Assembly (NCBI GenBank): GCA_964573775.1
Contig: CAZNKU010000007.1
Location: forward strand, 1 to 44,114
Length of the DNA stretch: 44,114 nucleotides
Reading direction: 5' to 3'
Source: CAZNKU01 sp964573775
Lineage (GTDB): Bacteria > Bacillota > Clostridia > Monoglobales > Firm-18
How positions within the stretch are numbered: position 1 is the stretch's first letter; the number at the start of each line of letters is the position of its first letter. The notes under the pieces were generated by a model. The model searched no databases. It was given only the letters and a program-made list of their open reading frames with translations, and was not told where the DNA came from. The position numbers were made by a program, and so were the translations under genes. This document shows, piece by piece, positions 7,078 through 16,516 of this stretch.

Positions 7078-8580
7078 ATGAATTATAACAGTACAAGAAG
7101 CAAAGACTATGAATGTACAAGCTCACATGCTATAAAGACTGGTCTTGCTCCTGACGGAGGACTTTTTGTACCCGATGATTTTCCTTCGATTTCCATTCAC
7201 GAAATTGATAAAATGAAAGACTGCACCTATGTACAGCGTGCGGAAAATATTATTGGCAGATATCTTACGGATTTTACCGCCGATGAGATTGCCGAATGCG
7301 TTAATGCTGCGTATAACAGGGAAAAATTCGGGTCGGACAGTATTACTCCCGTATATAAACTTAACAACAATGTGTATTTTCTTGAATTGTGGCACGGTGT
7401 AACCTGTGCATTTAAGGATGTTGCACTTCAAATTTTGCCTCACTTTCTGACAAAGGCAATTAAAAAGACCAACGACGACAGAACAGTTGTTATATTGGTT
7501 GCTACATCAGGTGATACAGGCAAGGCTGCTTTGGAAGGCTTCAAAGATGTTGAAGGAACCAGGATTGCAGTGTTCTATCCTAACGACGGTGTTTCCGATA
7601 TCCAGAGACTTCAGATGATTACTCAGGACGGTAACAACGTAGCGGTAGGCGGCATACTTGGTAACTTCGATGATGCACAAAGCGGCGTTAAAAAGATTTT
7701 TACTGATGAAGAGTTTAAAAAGTTCCTTGATGAAAAAGGATATATGCTTTCATCTGCAAACTCTATAAACTGGGGCAGACTGCTTCCGCAGATTGTATAT
7801 TATTTCTCGTCATACTGTGATATGTTAAAGGCAGGGGAAATAAGCCTTGGTGACAAAGTGAACTTTGTAGTTCCTACAGGTAACTTCGGTGACATTCTTG
7901 CAGGCTACTATGCTAAGAGAATGGGACTTCCCGTTAACAAGCTTATCTGTGCTTCGAATGAAAATAACGTTCTTACAGATTTTATCCGTACAGGCGTTTA
8001 TAACAAAAACAGAGATTTCCGTGTTACTGCATCGCCTTCAATGGATATACTTATTTCAAGTAACCTTGAAAGATTTTTGTATGATGTTGCAGGAAAAGAT
8101 TGCAGTACGGTAAAAGGGTATATGGACGCTCTTGCTTCAAAGGGTAAATACGAAGTAAGTGACGGTATTAAGGATAAGATTTCCGAAATACTTTGGGGCG
8201 GTTGTTGTGATGACAACGACACACTGCTTACAATAAAGGATACCTTTGAAAGTTATGGTTACATAATGGATACACATACTGCAGTAGGCAAAAACGTTTA
8301 CGACCAGTATTTGTTTGAAACAGGAGATATGACAAAAACTGTTATACTTTCCACAGCAAGCCCTTACAAGTTCAACAATGCTGTTTTAACAGCACTTGAA
8401 GGCGAGGAAACATTAGAGGGCAAAAATGAATTTGATCTTTTGGATCAGCTTAATGCCAAAACTTCTCTTGATATACCAAAGTCATTGAATGAGCTTAGAA
8501 CAAAAGCACCAAGGTTTAATGATTCGGTTGAAAAAGACAAGTTAAAGGAATTTGTATGTAGCAAGCTGTTGGGGATATAA
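7078..8580 (+). CDS. thrC: Threonine synthase
   Basis: A PLP enzyme making L-threonine from O-phospho-L-homoserine. The 500-residue product matches the long class of the family. HGVTCAFKDVALQ carries the PLP lysine K113, VATSGDTGKAALEGF is the substrate and phosphate loop, and FVVPTGNFGDILAGYYAKRM is the glycine-rich PLP-phosphate site. The N-terminus (NSTRSKD, GLAPDGGLFVPD) is characteristic. The start at 7078 lies behind AAAGGCGGTGG; the upstream in-frame ATG at 7042 is too close to the promoter to be used. It is a single gene apart from any other threonine biosynthesis gene here. Confidence 0.96.
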   Translation: MNYNSTRSKDYECTSSHAIKTGLAPDGGLFVPDDFPSISIHEIDKMKDCTYVQRAENIIGRYLTDFTADEIAECVNAAYNREKFGSDSITPVYKLNNNVYFLELWHGVTCAFKDVALQILPHFLTKAIKKTNDDRTVVILVATSGDTGKAALEGFKDVEGTRIAVFYPNDGVSDIQRLQMITQDGNNVAVGGILGNFDDAQSGVKKIFTDEEFKKFLDEKGYMLSSANSINWGRLLPQIVYYFSSYCDMLKAGEISLGDKVNFVVPTGNFGDILAGYYAKRMGLPVNKLICASNENNVLTDFIRTGVYNKNRDFRVTASPSMDILISSNLERFLYDVAGKDCSTVKGYMDALASKGKYEVSDGIKDKISEILWGGCCDDNDTLLTIKDTFESYGYIMDTHTAVGKNVYDQYLFETGDMTKTVILSTASPYKFNNAVLTALEGEETLEGKNEFDLLDQLNAKTSLDIPKSLNELRTKAPRFNDSVEKDKLKEFVCSKLLGI

Positions 8581-8599
8581 ATCCTCAACAACTTAAAAG

Positions 8600-8773
8600 T
8601 TATCTTGCTTTAAAAGTTTCGCAGTCTGTTTCAGATGTTGATGTGGCGCTGTTAGGACCAATATTAATGTGTCCTGCCATACACTTTTTGTCGTCATTGT
8701 ACTGACAGTCGGATACATGACAGCAAATTCCGCAGATTTCGTTTTCTGATTTTGGATTGCAGTTGTTTTGCAT
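8600..8773 (-). CDS. DUF1540 small Cys-rich protein
   Basis: A 57-residue protein with the DUF1540 pattern: C14/C17/C18, then C-x(n)-C around VSDCQYNDDKKCMAG, an INIG strand, and a closing T-x-C-x-TF (C51). These small proteins of Clostridia and Bacilli probably bind a metal, but their role is not established. The start at 8773 is chosen because GGGAG lies 9 bases upstream; the ATG at 8782 overlaps that site. It is convergent with thrC and divergent from the metallophosphoesterase. Confidence 0.85.
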   Translation of the reverse strand: MQNNCNPKSENEICGICCHVSDCQYNDDKKCMAGHINIGPNSATSTSETDCETFKAR

Positions 8774-8837
8774 TAATAACATCTCCCTTCAGCAGTATTA
8801 TAATCACTTTCGGAAATATTTATACAAGGGTGAAATT

Positions 8838-9515
8838 ATGGCTTTGTTTTCTATATCAGACCTGCATCTTTCCTTCGGCACAGACAAGCCGATGGATGTA
8901 TTTGGTAAAAAATGGGAAAATTACGAAGAAAAACTGAAAACAAACTGGAACAACACTGTATCTGAAGAAGATATTGTTATTGTAAACGGTGACAATTCCT
9001 GGGCAACTTATCTGGAAGATACCTTTGAAGATTTCAGCTTTATAAACAGCCTTAATGGTACAAAGTTGATTTCAAAGGGAAATCACGATTATTGGTGGTC
9101 AACCATGAGCAAGCATCAAAAATGGTGTGAGCAAAACGGTTTTTATACAATAAAATTCCTGCATAATAATTATTATATGTATGCAGACACCGCAATATGC
9201 GGCACAAGAGGATGGCAAATTACAAAGTGTGATGAAGGTGATATGAAGGTTCACAACCGAGAACTTGAACGTCTTAAAATCTCACTTGACCTTGCCGCCA
9301 AGGAAAAACCACGTAACATAATTGTTGCGTTGCATTACCCGCCTGACGAGCATTTTTGTCGGTTGATTGAAGGATATAATGTGGACTTGTGTCTTTTTGG
9401 TCATCTGCACGGGTTGGGTTTTAAAGATTATAAAGATTATGAGGAAAACGGTATAGCTTACAGACTTGTGTCCTGTGACTATTTAGAGTTTCTACCTTAT
9501 AAAATAATGTCTTGA
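8838..9515 (+). CDS. Calcineurin-like metallophosphoesterase
   Basis: A 225-residue cytoplasmic protein with the full set of two-metal phosphoesterase motifs in order: D-x-H in SISDLHLSFGT, GD in IVNGDNSW, GNHD in SKGNHDYWW, H in VALHYPPDEHF and GHLH in CLFGHLHGLG. The family hydrolyses phosphomono- or diesters; the substrate cannot be inferred. The start at 8838 follows AAGGGTGA; an in-frame upstream ATG at 8757 lies inside the divergent DUF1540 gene and is rejected. The tig promoter begins before the end of this gene, so the two are probably separate units with some read-through. Confidence 0.88.
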   Translation: MALFSISDLHLSFGTDKPMDVFGKKWENYEEKLKTNWNNTVSEEDIVIVNGDNSWATYLEDTFEDFSFINSLNGTKLISKGNHDYWWSTMSKHQKWCEQNGFYTIKFLHNNYYMYADTAICGTRGWQITKCDEGDMKVHNRELERLKISLDLAAKEKPRNIIVALHYPPDEHFCRLIEGYNVDLCLFGHLHGLGFKDYKDYEENGIAYRLVSCDYLEFLPYKIMS

Positions 9516-9539
9516 AAAAAATGAAAAATATGATAAAAT
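9512..9539 (+). promoter_or_regulatory. Promoter of tig-clpP-clpX
   Basis: TTGAAA (9512-9517), a 16-base spacer and TAAAAT (9534-9539). The -35 overlaps the stop codon of the metallophosphoesterase. Confidence 0.7.
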
Positions 9540-9573
9540 TATATGATAAAAAATTGGAAGGAGCAATTTTAAA

Positions 9574-10845
9574 ATGGCAAAGTTAGAAAAGATAGAAAAC
9601 AGTGTAGCGGAGTTTAAATTAGACATCACTCCAGAGAAATTTGAAGAAGGAATGAAAAAATCTTACAATAAAAATGTAAAGTACATAAATGTTCCGGGCT
9701 TCAGAAAAGGTAAAGCACCACGTGCTATGATTGAAAAAATGTACGGTGCAGAAGTATTTTATGAAGATGCACTAAACTTCGTATTCGGTGATGTTTATGA
9801 AGAAGCAGTTAAAGAACTTGAACTTGATGTAGTAGATCAGCCTGAAATCACAGACGTAAGTGAAATAAAAAAAGGCGAAAACACTACTCTTTCAGTTAAG
9901 GTTACTGTAAAGCCTGAAGTTAAATTAGGTAAATATAAGGGTATTAAACTTGAAAAAGTTGAGTATAATGTAAGCGATGAAGATGTAGATGCAGAAATTT
10001 CCAGATTGCAGGAAAGAAACTCAAGAGTTGTTGAAGTTGAAGACAGAGCTGTTGAAAAAGACGATATCGCTGTAATTGACTTTGAAGGCTTTAAAGACGG
10101 TGTTGCTTTTGCAGGCGGTGCAGGTAAGGACTTTGAACTTACAATCGGTTCAGGTCAGTTTATCCCAGGCTTTGAAGATCAGCTTATCGGTGCTAACAAG
10201 GGTGACGACGTTACAGTAAATGTTACTTTCCCCGAAGATTACCACGCTGAAGATTTGAAGGGCGCTGCGGTTGAATTCAAGGTTAAGGTTAATGCCATAA
10301 AGAAGAAAGAGCTTCCTGTACTTGATGACGAATTCGCAAAGGATGTTTCTGAATTCGATACATTTGAAGAGCTTAAAGCAGATACAAAAGCTAAACTTGA
10401 AAAGCAGAATGCAGACAGAGCAAAGGCCGAAACAGAAGACAAGGCTATTGAAGCAGTTGCTGAAAAGACAGAAGTTGAAATTCCTGAATGTATGATTAAC
10501 CACCAGCTTGAAAATATGCTTAGAGATTACGATGCAAGACTTCAGGGTCAGGGCATCAACCTACAGCAGTATTTCCAGATGACAGGTATGACTGCAGACT
10601 CATTCAAGGAACAGTTTAAGGACCATGCTACAAAGCAGGTTAAGGTTTCTTTGACACTTGAAGCTATTGCAAAGGCAGAAAAGGTTGAAGCATCAGCTGA
10701 AGATGTTGAAGAAGAATACAATAAGATTGCAGAAAACTATCAGATGAAGGCAGAAGATATTAAGAAATTCATCCATGAAGACGACATTAAAGACGGCATC
10801 GTAAACAGAAAAGTTGTTGAAATGATAGTTGCTGAATCTAAATAA
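9574..10845 (+). CDS. tig: Trigger factor (ribosome-bound chaperone)
   Basis: Binds near the ribosomal exit tunnel and shields nascent chains; it is also a peptidyl-prolyl isomerase. The 423-residue product is full length. The N-terminal ribosome-binding domain carries the signature GFRKGKAPRAMIEKMYG. An FKBP-type isomerase domain follows at about 160-245 (DIAVIDFEGFKDGVAFAGG, SGQFIPGFEDQLIG). The C-terminal helical arms run to the end. Its ribosome binding site is GGAAGGAGC. It is the first gene of tig-clpP-clpX, linking nascent-chain folding to degradation, as is common in Bacillota. Confidence 0.97.
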   Translation: MAKLEKIENSVAEFKLDITPEKFEEGMKKSYNKNVKYINVPGFRKGKAPRAMIEKMYGAEVFYEDALNFVFGDVYEEAVKELELDVVDQPEITDVSEIKKGENTTLSVKVTVKPEVKLGKYKGIKLEKVEYNVSDEDVDAEISRLQERNSRVVEVEDRAVEKDDIAVIDFEGFKDGVAFAGGAGKDFELTIGSGQFIPGFEDQLIGANKGDDVTVNVTFPEDYHAEDLKGAAVEFKVKVNAIKKKELPVLDDEFAKDVSEFDTFEELKADTKAKLEKQNADRAKAETEDKAIEAVAEKTEVEIPECMINHQLENMLRDYDARLQGQGINLQQYFQMTGMTADSFKEQFKDHATKQVKVSLTLEAIAKAEKVEASAEDVEEEYNKIAENYQMKAEDIKKFIHEDDIKDGIVNRKVVEMIVAESK

Positions 10846-10868
10846 TTATACCTCAGGGGGGAATCATA

Positions 10869-11453
10869 ATGAGCTTAGTACCAACAGTAATTGAACAGAC
10901 AAACAGAGGAGAAAGGGCATACGACATATATTCCCGACTGTTAAAGGACAGAATCATCATTTTAGGTGAAGAAGTTAACGATGTGTCCGCAGGATTGGTT
11001 GTTGCACAGCTATTGTTTTTGGAAGCTGAAGATCCTGAAAAGGATATAAGCCTTTACATCAACAGTCCCGGTGGCAGTATTACAGCAGGTATGGCAATTT
11101 ATGATACTATGCAGTATATTAAATGTGATGTTTCTACAATTTGTATGGGTATGGCGGCAAGTATGGGTGCATTCTTACTTTCAGCAGGCGCAAAGGGCAA
11201 GAGATACGCTTTGCCTAACAGTGAAATAATGATTCACCAGCCTCTTGGCGGAATGCAGGGACAGGCCACAGATATTAAAATCCATGCAGATAGAATTATA
11301 AGAATCAAGCAGAATTTAAATGAAATTCTTGCTAAAAATACCGGCAGACCTTTGGATGAAATTATCCGCGATACCGAAAGAGATAATTTCATGTCAGCAG
11401 ATGAAGCTGCAGCATACGGTCTGATAGACAAGGTTATTACAAGCAGACCATAA
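10869..11453 (+). CDS. clpP: ATP-dependent Clp protease proteolytic subunit
   Basis: A serine protease forming the 14-mer degradation chamber. The 194-residue product has the canonical triad: S98 in MGMAASMGAF, H123 in EIMIHQPLGG and D172 in ERDNF. The oxyanion loop INSPGGSITAG is present. It starts 23 bases after tig behind a G-rich ribosome binding site and is followed 23 bases later by clpX, its ATPase partner. Confidence 0.98.
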   Translation: MSLVPTVIEQTNRGERAYDIYSRLLKDRIIILGEEVNDVSAGLVVAQLLFLEAEDPEKDISLYINSPGGSITAGMAIYDTMQYIKCDVSTICMGMAASMGAFLLSAGAKGKRYALPNSEIMIHQPLGGMQGQATDIKIHADRIIRIKQNLNEILAKNTGRPLDEIIRDTERDNFMSADEAAAYGLIDKVITSRP

Positions 11454-11476
11454 TTATCCGGAGGTATTTACTCGGT

Positions 11477-12718
11477 ATGAATGAAACTAATTTATCAAAG
11501 TGTTCGTTTTGCGGCAAGCCCAGTAATCAGTTGATTGTTGGGCCTGACGTAGCTATTTGCAGTGATTGTATAAGAGCCTGCATAAGTATCATTGAAGACG
11601 AATTTGATGATAAGATAACAACAGAAGAACCAAACTTTTTGAATATTCCTAAACCAAAGGAAATCAAAAAAATACTTGATGATTATATAATAGGTCAGGA
11701 TTATGCAAAAAAACAACTGGCTGTTGCAGTTTATAATCATTACAAAAGAATAAATTCAAATAAAAAGGATGAAGACGGTATTGAAATTCAGAAAAGTAAT
11801 ATTCTGATGCTTGGTCCTACAGGTTCAGGTAAAACTTTACTTGCACAGACTCTGGCAAAAATACTTGATGTTCCTTTTGCAATCGCCGATGCTACAGCAC
11901 TTACAGAGGCTGGCTATGTAGGCGAAGACGTAGAAAATATTCTGCTTAAGCTTATTCAGGCGGCAGATTATGACCTTAAAAAGGCCGAAAAAGGTATTAT
12001 TTATATAGATGAAATAGATAAAATTACCCGTAAGGCTGAAAATGTTTCAATTACAAGGGACGTAAGCGGCGAGGGTGTACAGCAGGCTCTTCTTAAAATA
12101 TTGGAAGGTACTGTTGCCTCCGTTCCGCCTCAGGGTGGCAGAAAACATCCTCAGCAAGAGCTTATTCCTATAGATACAACAAATATTCTATTTATATGCG
12201 GCGGTGCATTTGACGGGCTTGAAAAAATTATCGGAAGCCGCATAGGTAAAAAATCTCTTGGCTTTGGGGCTACCATAGAAAGCGCCAAAAACAAAGATGT
12301 GGGAGAAATTTTCAAAGAAGTACGTCCGCAGGATTTAATTAAATTTGGTATTATTCCTGAATTTATAGGAAGAGTACCTGTTGTTGCGACACTTGAAACA
12401 TTGGACGAAGAAGCTTTGATTTCTATTCTCACAAAGCCTAAAAATGCATTGGTTAAACAGTACAAAAAGCTTTTGGGGCTTGATGATGTTGAACTTGAGT
12501 TTACAGATGAAGCTCTTGTAGCAGTTGCCAAAAAGGCAATAGAGCTAAAAACAGGTGCAAGAGGTTTGCGCTCTATTTTGGAAGATACCATGACAGATAT
12601 AATGTTTGAAATACCTTCTAATGAAAAAATACAGAAGGTCACCATAACAGAAAGCTGTATTACAGCAGGTGAATTGCCAAAAATTTCGGTTGTTGAAAAG
12701 AGGAAAGCAATAAAATAG
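11477..12718 (+). CDS. clpX: ClpX ATPase, substrate-recognition subunit
   Basis: An AAA+ unfoldase that feeds tagged proteins into ClpP. The 413-residue product has an N-terminal zinc-binding domain (C9, C12, C28, C31), Walker A GPTGSGKT at 113-120, Walker B in GIIYIDEIDKI, and the pore-loop motif GYVG. An LGF tripeptide (KKSLGFGA) sits in the ClpP-docking loop where IGF or LGF is usual. The arginine-finger region and sensor 2 (GARGLRSI) are intact. The ribosome binding site GGAGG sits about 12 bases before the ATG. It is the last Clp gene of the operon; no terminator is seen before the following surface gene. Confidence 0.98.
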   Translation: MNETNLSKCSFCGKPSNQLIVGPDVAICSDCIRACISIIEDEFDDKITTEEPNFLNIPKPKEIKKILDDYIIGQDYAKKQLAVAVYNHYKRINSNKKDEDGIEIQKSNILMLGPTGSGKTLLAQTLAKILDVPFAIADATALTEAGYVGEDVENILLKLIQAADYDLKKAEKGIIYIDEIDKITRKAENVSITRDVSGEGVQQALLKILEGTVASVPPQGGRKHPQQELIPIDTTNILFICGGAFDGLEKIIGSRIGKKSLGFGATIESAKNKDVGEIFKEVRPQDLIKFGIIPEFIGRVPVVATLETLDEEALISILTKPKNALVKQYKKLLGLDDVELEFTDEALVAVAKKAIELKTGARGLRSILEDTMTDIMFEIPSNEKIQKVTITESCITAGELPKISVVEKRKAIK

Positions 12719-12740
12719 CTGTGCTTTAAGAGGTAAAATT

Positions 12741-13475
12741 ATGAAAAGATTAAAAAACAAAAAAATAAGTACAATAATCGTTTTAGTAATTTTATTTATT
12801 TTATTGATTGGTATTGCAACGGCAGGATATTTAGCTTACCAAAACCGTAATTCGATTATGGCTGTGTATTATATGTATACAGATAATGTCGGTGCTTTGG
12901 AACAAAATAAGCTGGATACTGATGAAAAAGCACTGAATGCCATAAAAGAACATGGAATTGAAAATGTCAGACCGCTGACAGAAGAGGAAACCGGGAAACT
13001 CACTTCAGGAGAAATTACTGAGGAAGAAGCTCTGGATATAATTTTGGGTAATGAAGAAGAGACAGATTCCACAGGAGAGGAAAATAATAATCAATCAGGA
13101 AGCACAACTACAGAAAACAGTGAAAAGAATAAAGAAATCGCACAATTGATAGGACAAATGTATGTTCTGAAAGCAAAATTTACAAATGAACTTGAAAGTA
13201 TTGAAGATTGGGTAAATTCACAATATAGGGTATATGTTGCAGAATACGGAGAAGGAAATATACCTTATAGCATAAAAGCCAAAATAGGAAAAGCGGCATA
13301 TGCTAAGGCATTGGGATTAGAAACTGATTGTGACAACCAGGTAAATGATATTTTGTCACGGCTTACCGTACTTTTACAGGAAACAGGGCAAAGCACAAAC
13401 CTTGTTACAGAAATAAAGGCGGCTTATGAAAATGAAAAAATGTTGGCAAAAACTCAATATATGAGTAAAATATAA
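12741..13475 (+). CDS. Membrane-anchored hypothetical protein upstream of SLH genes
   Basis: A 244-residue protein with a basic start (MKRLKNKK), one membrane helix at about residues 9-33, then an extracytoplasmic part. The segment around 95-130 is acidic and Ser/Thr/Gly/Asn-rich (a spacer), and the C-terminal half is helical. No family is recognised. The lack of a signal-peptidase motif suggests it stays anchored. It lies 22 bases after clpX and 31 bases before an S-layer-homology gene, so it is probably part of a surface operon (12741-17809). A role in export or wall attachment of the SLH proteins is possible but not shown. Confidence 0.65.
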   Translation: MKRLKNKKISTIIVLVILFILLIGIATAGYLAYQNRNSIMAVYYMYTDNVGALEQNKLDTDEKALNAIKEHGIENVRPLTEEETGKLTSGEITEEEALDIILGNEEETDSTGEENNNQSGSTTTENSEKNKEIAQLIGQMYVLKAKFTNELESIEDWVNSQYRVYVAEYGEGNIPYSIKAKIGKAAYAKALGLETDCDNQVNDILSRLTVLLQETGQSTNLVTEIKAAYENEKMLAKTQYMSKI

Positions 13476-13506
13476 AAGGTTAATATATATAGGAGGGATA
13501 AATGGT

Positions 13507-16503
13507 ATGAGAAACTTATTTTTGAAGGTTATTTCTATTGCAATAATGGTTATGTTGGTTGCAACTGTGGGAATAACTGTAAGCGCTTACGAATATCCCG
13601 ATGAGGGATACTGGGCTAATGAGGCTATTGATGCCGCAATAGACAATGGTTTGCTCCGCGGAAAAGAAGATGGAAAAATTCATAGCGAGGATAATCTTAC
13701 CAGAGCAGAAATGGCAGCTATTATGGTAAGGTCGTTTGGTGCGACTGTTAAGGCGGACATAAGCGATTATTCTGATTTAGTTCCATCTGCATGGTATTAT
13801 GAATACTTTGCAAAGGCAGTACAGATGAAGGTGTTTGAAGGTGATGGTACAGGACATATGCGTCCTAATGACTATATCACCAGAGAAGAAGTATTCACTG
13901 TTGTTGCCAGAGCTTTGGTTTTGAGTGATTCAGATCATTCTTCTTTAAATAAATTTAAGGATTCATCTGAAATCAGCAGCTGGGCTTTGGATTATATGAG
14001 CATTATGGCTCAGAAATCATACGTTAACGGTGATGAAACAGGCAACGTGAATCCTAAAAAATACATAACAAGAGCTGAATTTGCACAGCTTATGTACAAT
14101 ATTTTTAAGACTTACTATCTGACAAGCGGCTCGTACAGTGATACTGTTGATACAGCTTGTGTCATGATAAATACGGAAGATGTTAATCTTACAAATGTTG
14201 TAGTACAGGGTGATTTGATTATTGGCGACGGTGCAAATGAATGCACAATTAATCTTAGAAATGTCACAATTGAGGGAAGATTGCTTGTACGCGGTTCTGC
14301 GACAATGAAACTTGTAGGTACAACTGTCGGCGAAATGGTTGTAGTAAATAACTTTAACAATGTTGTACATTTTGACAACTATAAGACAGAACCTGTGTTT
14401 AAAGGTATTGTTGAAAATACTAAGGCAACGTTCAAACAAAGTGGCGGAGGTAGCGGAGGTAGCGGAGGTTCTTCGTCATCAACAAAATATGACGTAACCT
14501 TCTACTATGGAAATACCAAGATTGATGAAGTATCTGTTAAATCAGGTAGTACTGTACCTGAAGAATCTTTCCCGATTATTGAGGGTCATGTGAAAGATTC
14601 ATCCGTTTCATCAGTATATAAAGATGCTGAAACTCATAAGATACCGTATGAATATTGGTATTACGCTTCGGAAGGAAATCTGAAAGAATTCACAAAAGAT
14701 ACTGTTGTTAAAAAGGATACAGATGTTTATTTGGCTTCTAAACGCTTTAATGTTTTTGTTAATTCATATTCCTTAAATCATCTTTATGCTTCTGAAACCC
14801 GATTTGCTGATACTGTGAAAGATATTCTTTATGATGTTAAAAACAGCGAAATTATTTTAGATCAGTTGGAAGCACAGTTAGAAGAGAAGAAAGCAGATGC
14901 CAGAGCACAGAAGATACTTGATGAAGATGACAACATTAAGATGATAAGTGCTATGATTAAATTCTCACAAATTCTTGGCAAAGATAAGGTTGAGGAATTT
15001 ATAGTAGACAGTGCAAAGGAATCCTTTGGCAACAACGACAAATTAGAAGTAGCTTTTGTGGAATATCTTAAGAATTCGGTAAATACTTCAGATGCTGACT
15101 ATGTTGCGGAAACAAAGGGTCTTATGGTAAATGCTTTTGAACATGTTATAGACGATGATCCTACATTGGTTGATGAGCTTGAAGCATTGGCTTACAGCAT
15201 TATGGAAGACCCTGATGCATTTTATGATATTACAGGCCTCGACTACAATTCATTTACAGATATTCAAAGAGAAGCTATTATTGACGAGTTTGTTTTGAAA
15301 TTGGAAACACCTTCAACAGAACGTGACATAATAGTTGCAAAACTTGTTGATTATCTGTTTACTCCTGCACATGAACACGAGCTTGAAGATATGGTTCACT
15401 ATGCAAATGTATTCTTAAATGACCATGAGGATGAACGTGATCAGGTAGTTGAAAATATTATCGAAGAACTTTACAGAGAAGAACTTGATCAACTTGTTTA
15501 TGAACTTATAAACAAAGACCAGTTTACTCTTACAAAGAAGATTGTATTCGTTGCAGAAGGCATGAAAAATAAAATCGAGAATGACTATGACTACGAAACA
15601 TTTATAGGTTCAAAAATTCCGGAAAGACTTGAAAAAGTCTTTGCAATCTATCCGGAAGAAAAGGTTAAAGAACTGTACAATTATGCAATTGACGATATGC
15701 TTGATCAGATTGATGCGGCAATTGAACTTGTAGATGCAGGTGGAACAGCGAAAATTGACAGTGGATTTACGGTGGTAGTAAACCCAATTGCTGATATATA
15801 CGATCCGATTTATAAAGGAATAGTACAGTTTATTGAGGATAAGTTGAGTGATAAATATTATTATTCAGAAAATATATACCTTCAGGAACTTGTTAAACTA
15901 CTTAATCCAGAAAATATTGTAACAGGTTCAGCAAACGAAAAACCTAATGAACTTTCAGGTTATAAGATTAAATCTGTGGATTATTATGCGGATTGGTTGT
16001 ACAAGGTGGCTGTTTTAACTGACGATGCTGTACTTTGGTATCATAAAAATCTTAAAGAAGGCGAAATTGACAAGCTGACTGACGATTATCAGGATTTGGT
16101 ACTTAAATATGTAAACATTATTGCAGAAAATCTTGACGTATATGCACAGGACGGCACCCTTCCTAACGAAAACCTTACTCCTATAGAGAAGGTTCTAAAA
16201 GAAAAATTCCCTGAACAGTTCAAGAAACTTGTGGATTGGTATAAGGACAGCGAGCTTAATAAGAAGTACAGCGATGAAGATTATCAGGATATACAGGATA
16301 AGGTATACCGCATTTTGCAGGAAGTAAATCTTACAACAGATGAATTTTTTGACAGAGTTTTGAACAGTGAGTATATAGAAGACCTTGAAGAGGCAATCGG
16401 TGATTATTGCCAGAAGATTGATAATGATACTTACAAAATAACAGCAAAAAATTATACAATAAAATTCAAAAGAGAATTATTAAAAGTAATTAAAGATAGT
16501 TAA
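13507..16503 (+). CDS. S-layer-homology protein with long helical C-terminal region
   Basis: A 998-residue exported wall-associated protein. A signal peptide (about 1-27, hydrophobic core IAIMVMLVATVGITV, cleavage near SA-Y) precedes three SLH modules at roughly 30-85, 88-145 and 148-200, each with the TRAE or TREE motif that binds pyruvylated wall polymer. A beta-rich stretch (VNLTNVVVQGDLIIGDGANE onward) then resembles a right-handed beta-helix. A GGGSGGSGGSSSS linker and a short InlB-type B-repeat-like segment follow. The last ~600 residues are acidic and helical with no known domain. The start at 13507 has AGGAGGG upstream; an ATG at 13502 in another frame stops at once. It is co-directional with a second SLH gene 13 bases downstream. 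Confidence 0.88.
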   Translation: MRNLFLKVISIAIMVMLVATVGITVSAYEYPDEGYWANEAIDAAIDNGLLRGKEDGKIHSEDNLTRAEMAAIMVRSFGATVKADISDYSDLVPSAWYYEYFAKAVQMKVFEGDGTGHMRPNDYITREEVFTVVARALVLSDSDHSSLNKFKDSSEISSWALDYMSIMAQKSYVNGDETGNVNPKKYITRAEFAQLMYNIFKTYYLTSGSYSDTVDTACVMINTEDVNLTNVVVQGDLIIGDGANECTINLRNVTIEGRLLVRGSATMKLVGTTVGEMVVVNNFNNVVHFDNYKTEPVFKGIVENTKATFKQSGGGSGGSGGSSSSTKYDVTFYYGNTKIDEVSVKSGSTVPEESFPIIEGHVKDSSVSSVYKDAETHKIPYEYWYYASEGNLKEFTKDTVVKKDTDVYLASKRFNVFVNSYSLNHLYASETRFADTVKDILYDVKNSEIILDQLEAQLEEKKADARAQKILDEDDNIKMISAMIKFSQILGKDKVEEFIVDSAKESFGNNDKLEVAFVEYLKNSVNTSDADYVAETKGLMVNAFEHVIDDDPTLVDELEALAYSIMEDPDAFYDITGLDYNSFTDIQREAIIDEFVLKLETPSTERDIIVAKLVDYLFTPAHEHELEDMVHYANVFLNDHEDERDQVVENIIEELYREELDQLVYELINKDQFTLTKKIVFVAEGMKNKIENDYDYETFIGSKIPERLEKVFAIYPEEKVKELYNYAIDDMLDQIDAAIELVDAGGTAKIDSGFTVVVNPIADIYDPIYKGIVQFIEDKLSDKYYYSENIYLQELVKLLNPENIVTGSANEKPNELSGYKIKSVDYYADWLYKVAVLTDDAVLWYHKNLKEGEIDKLTDDYQDLVLKYVNIIAENLDVYAQDGTLPNENLTPIEKVLKEKFPEQFKKLVDWYKDSELNKKYSDEDYQDIQDKVYRILQEVNLTTDEFFDRVLNSEYIEDLEEAIGDYCQKIDNDTYKITAKNYTIKFKRELLKVIKDS

Positions 16504-16516
16504 AGGGTGAAAACAT

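Noticed and set aside
7011..7078. T-box or other riboswitch in front of thrC
   Set aside because: Only about 32 bases lie between predicted start and ATG, too short for any known riboswitch.
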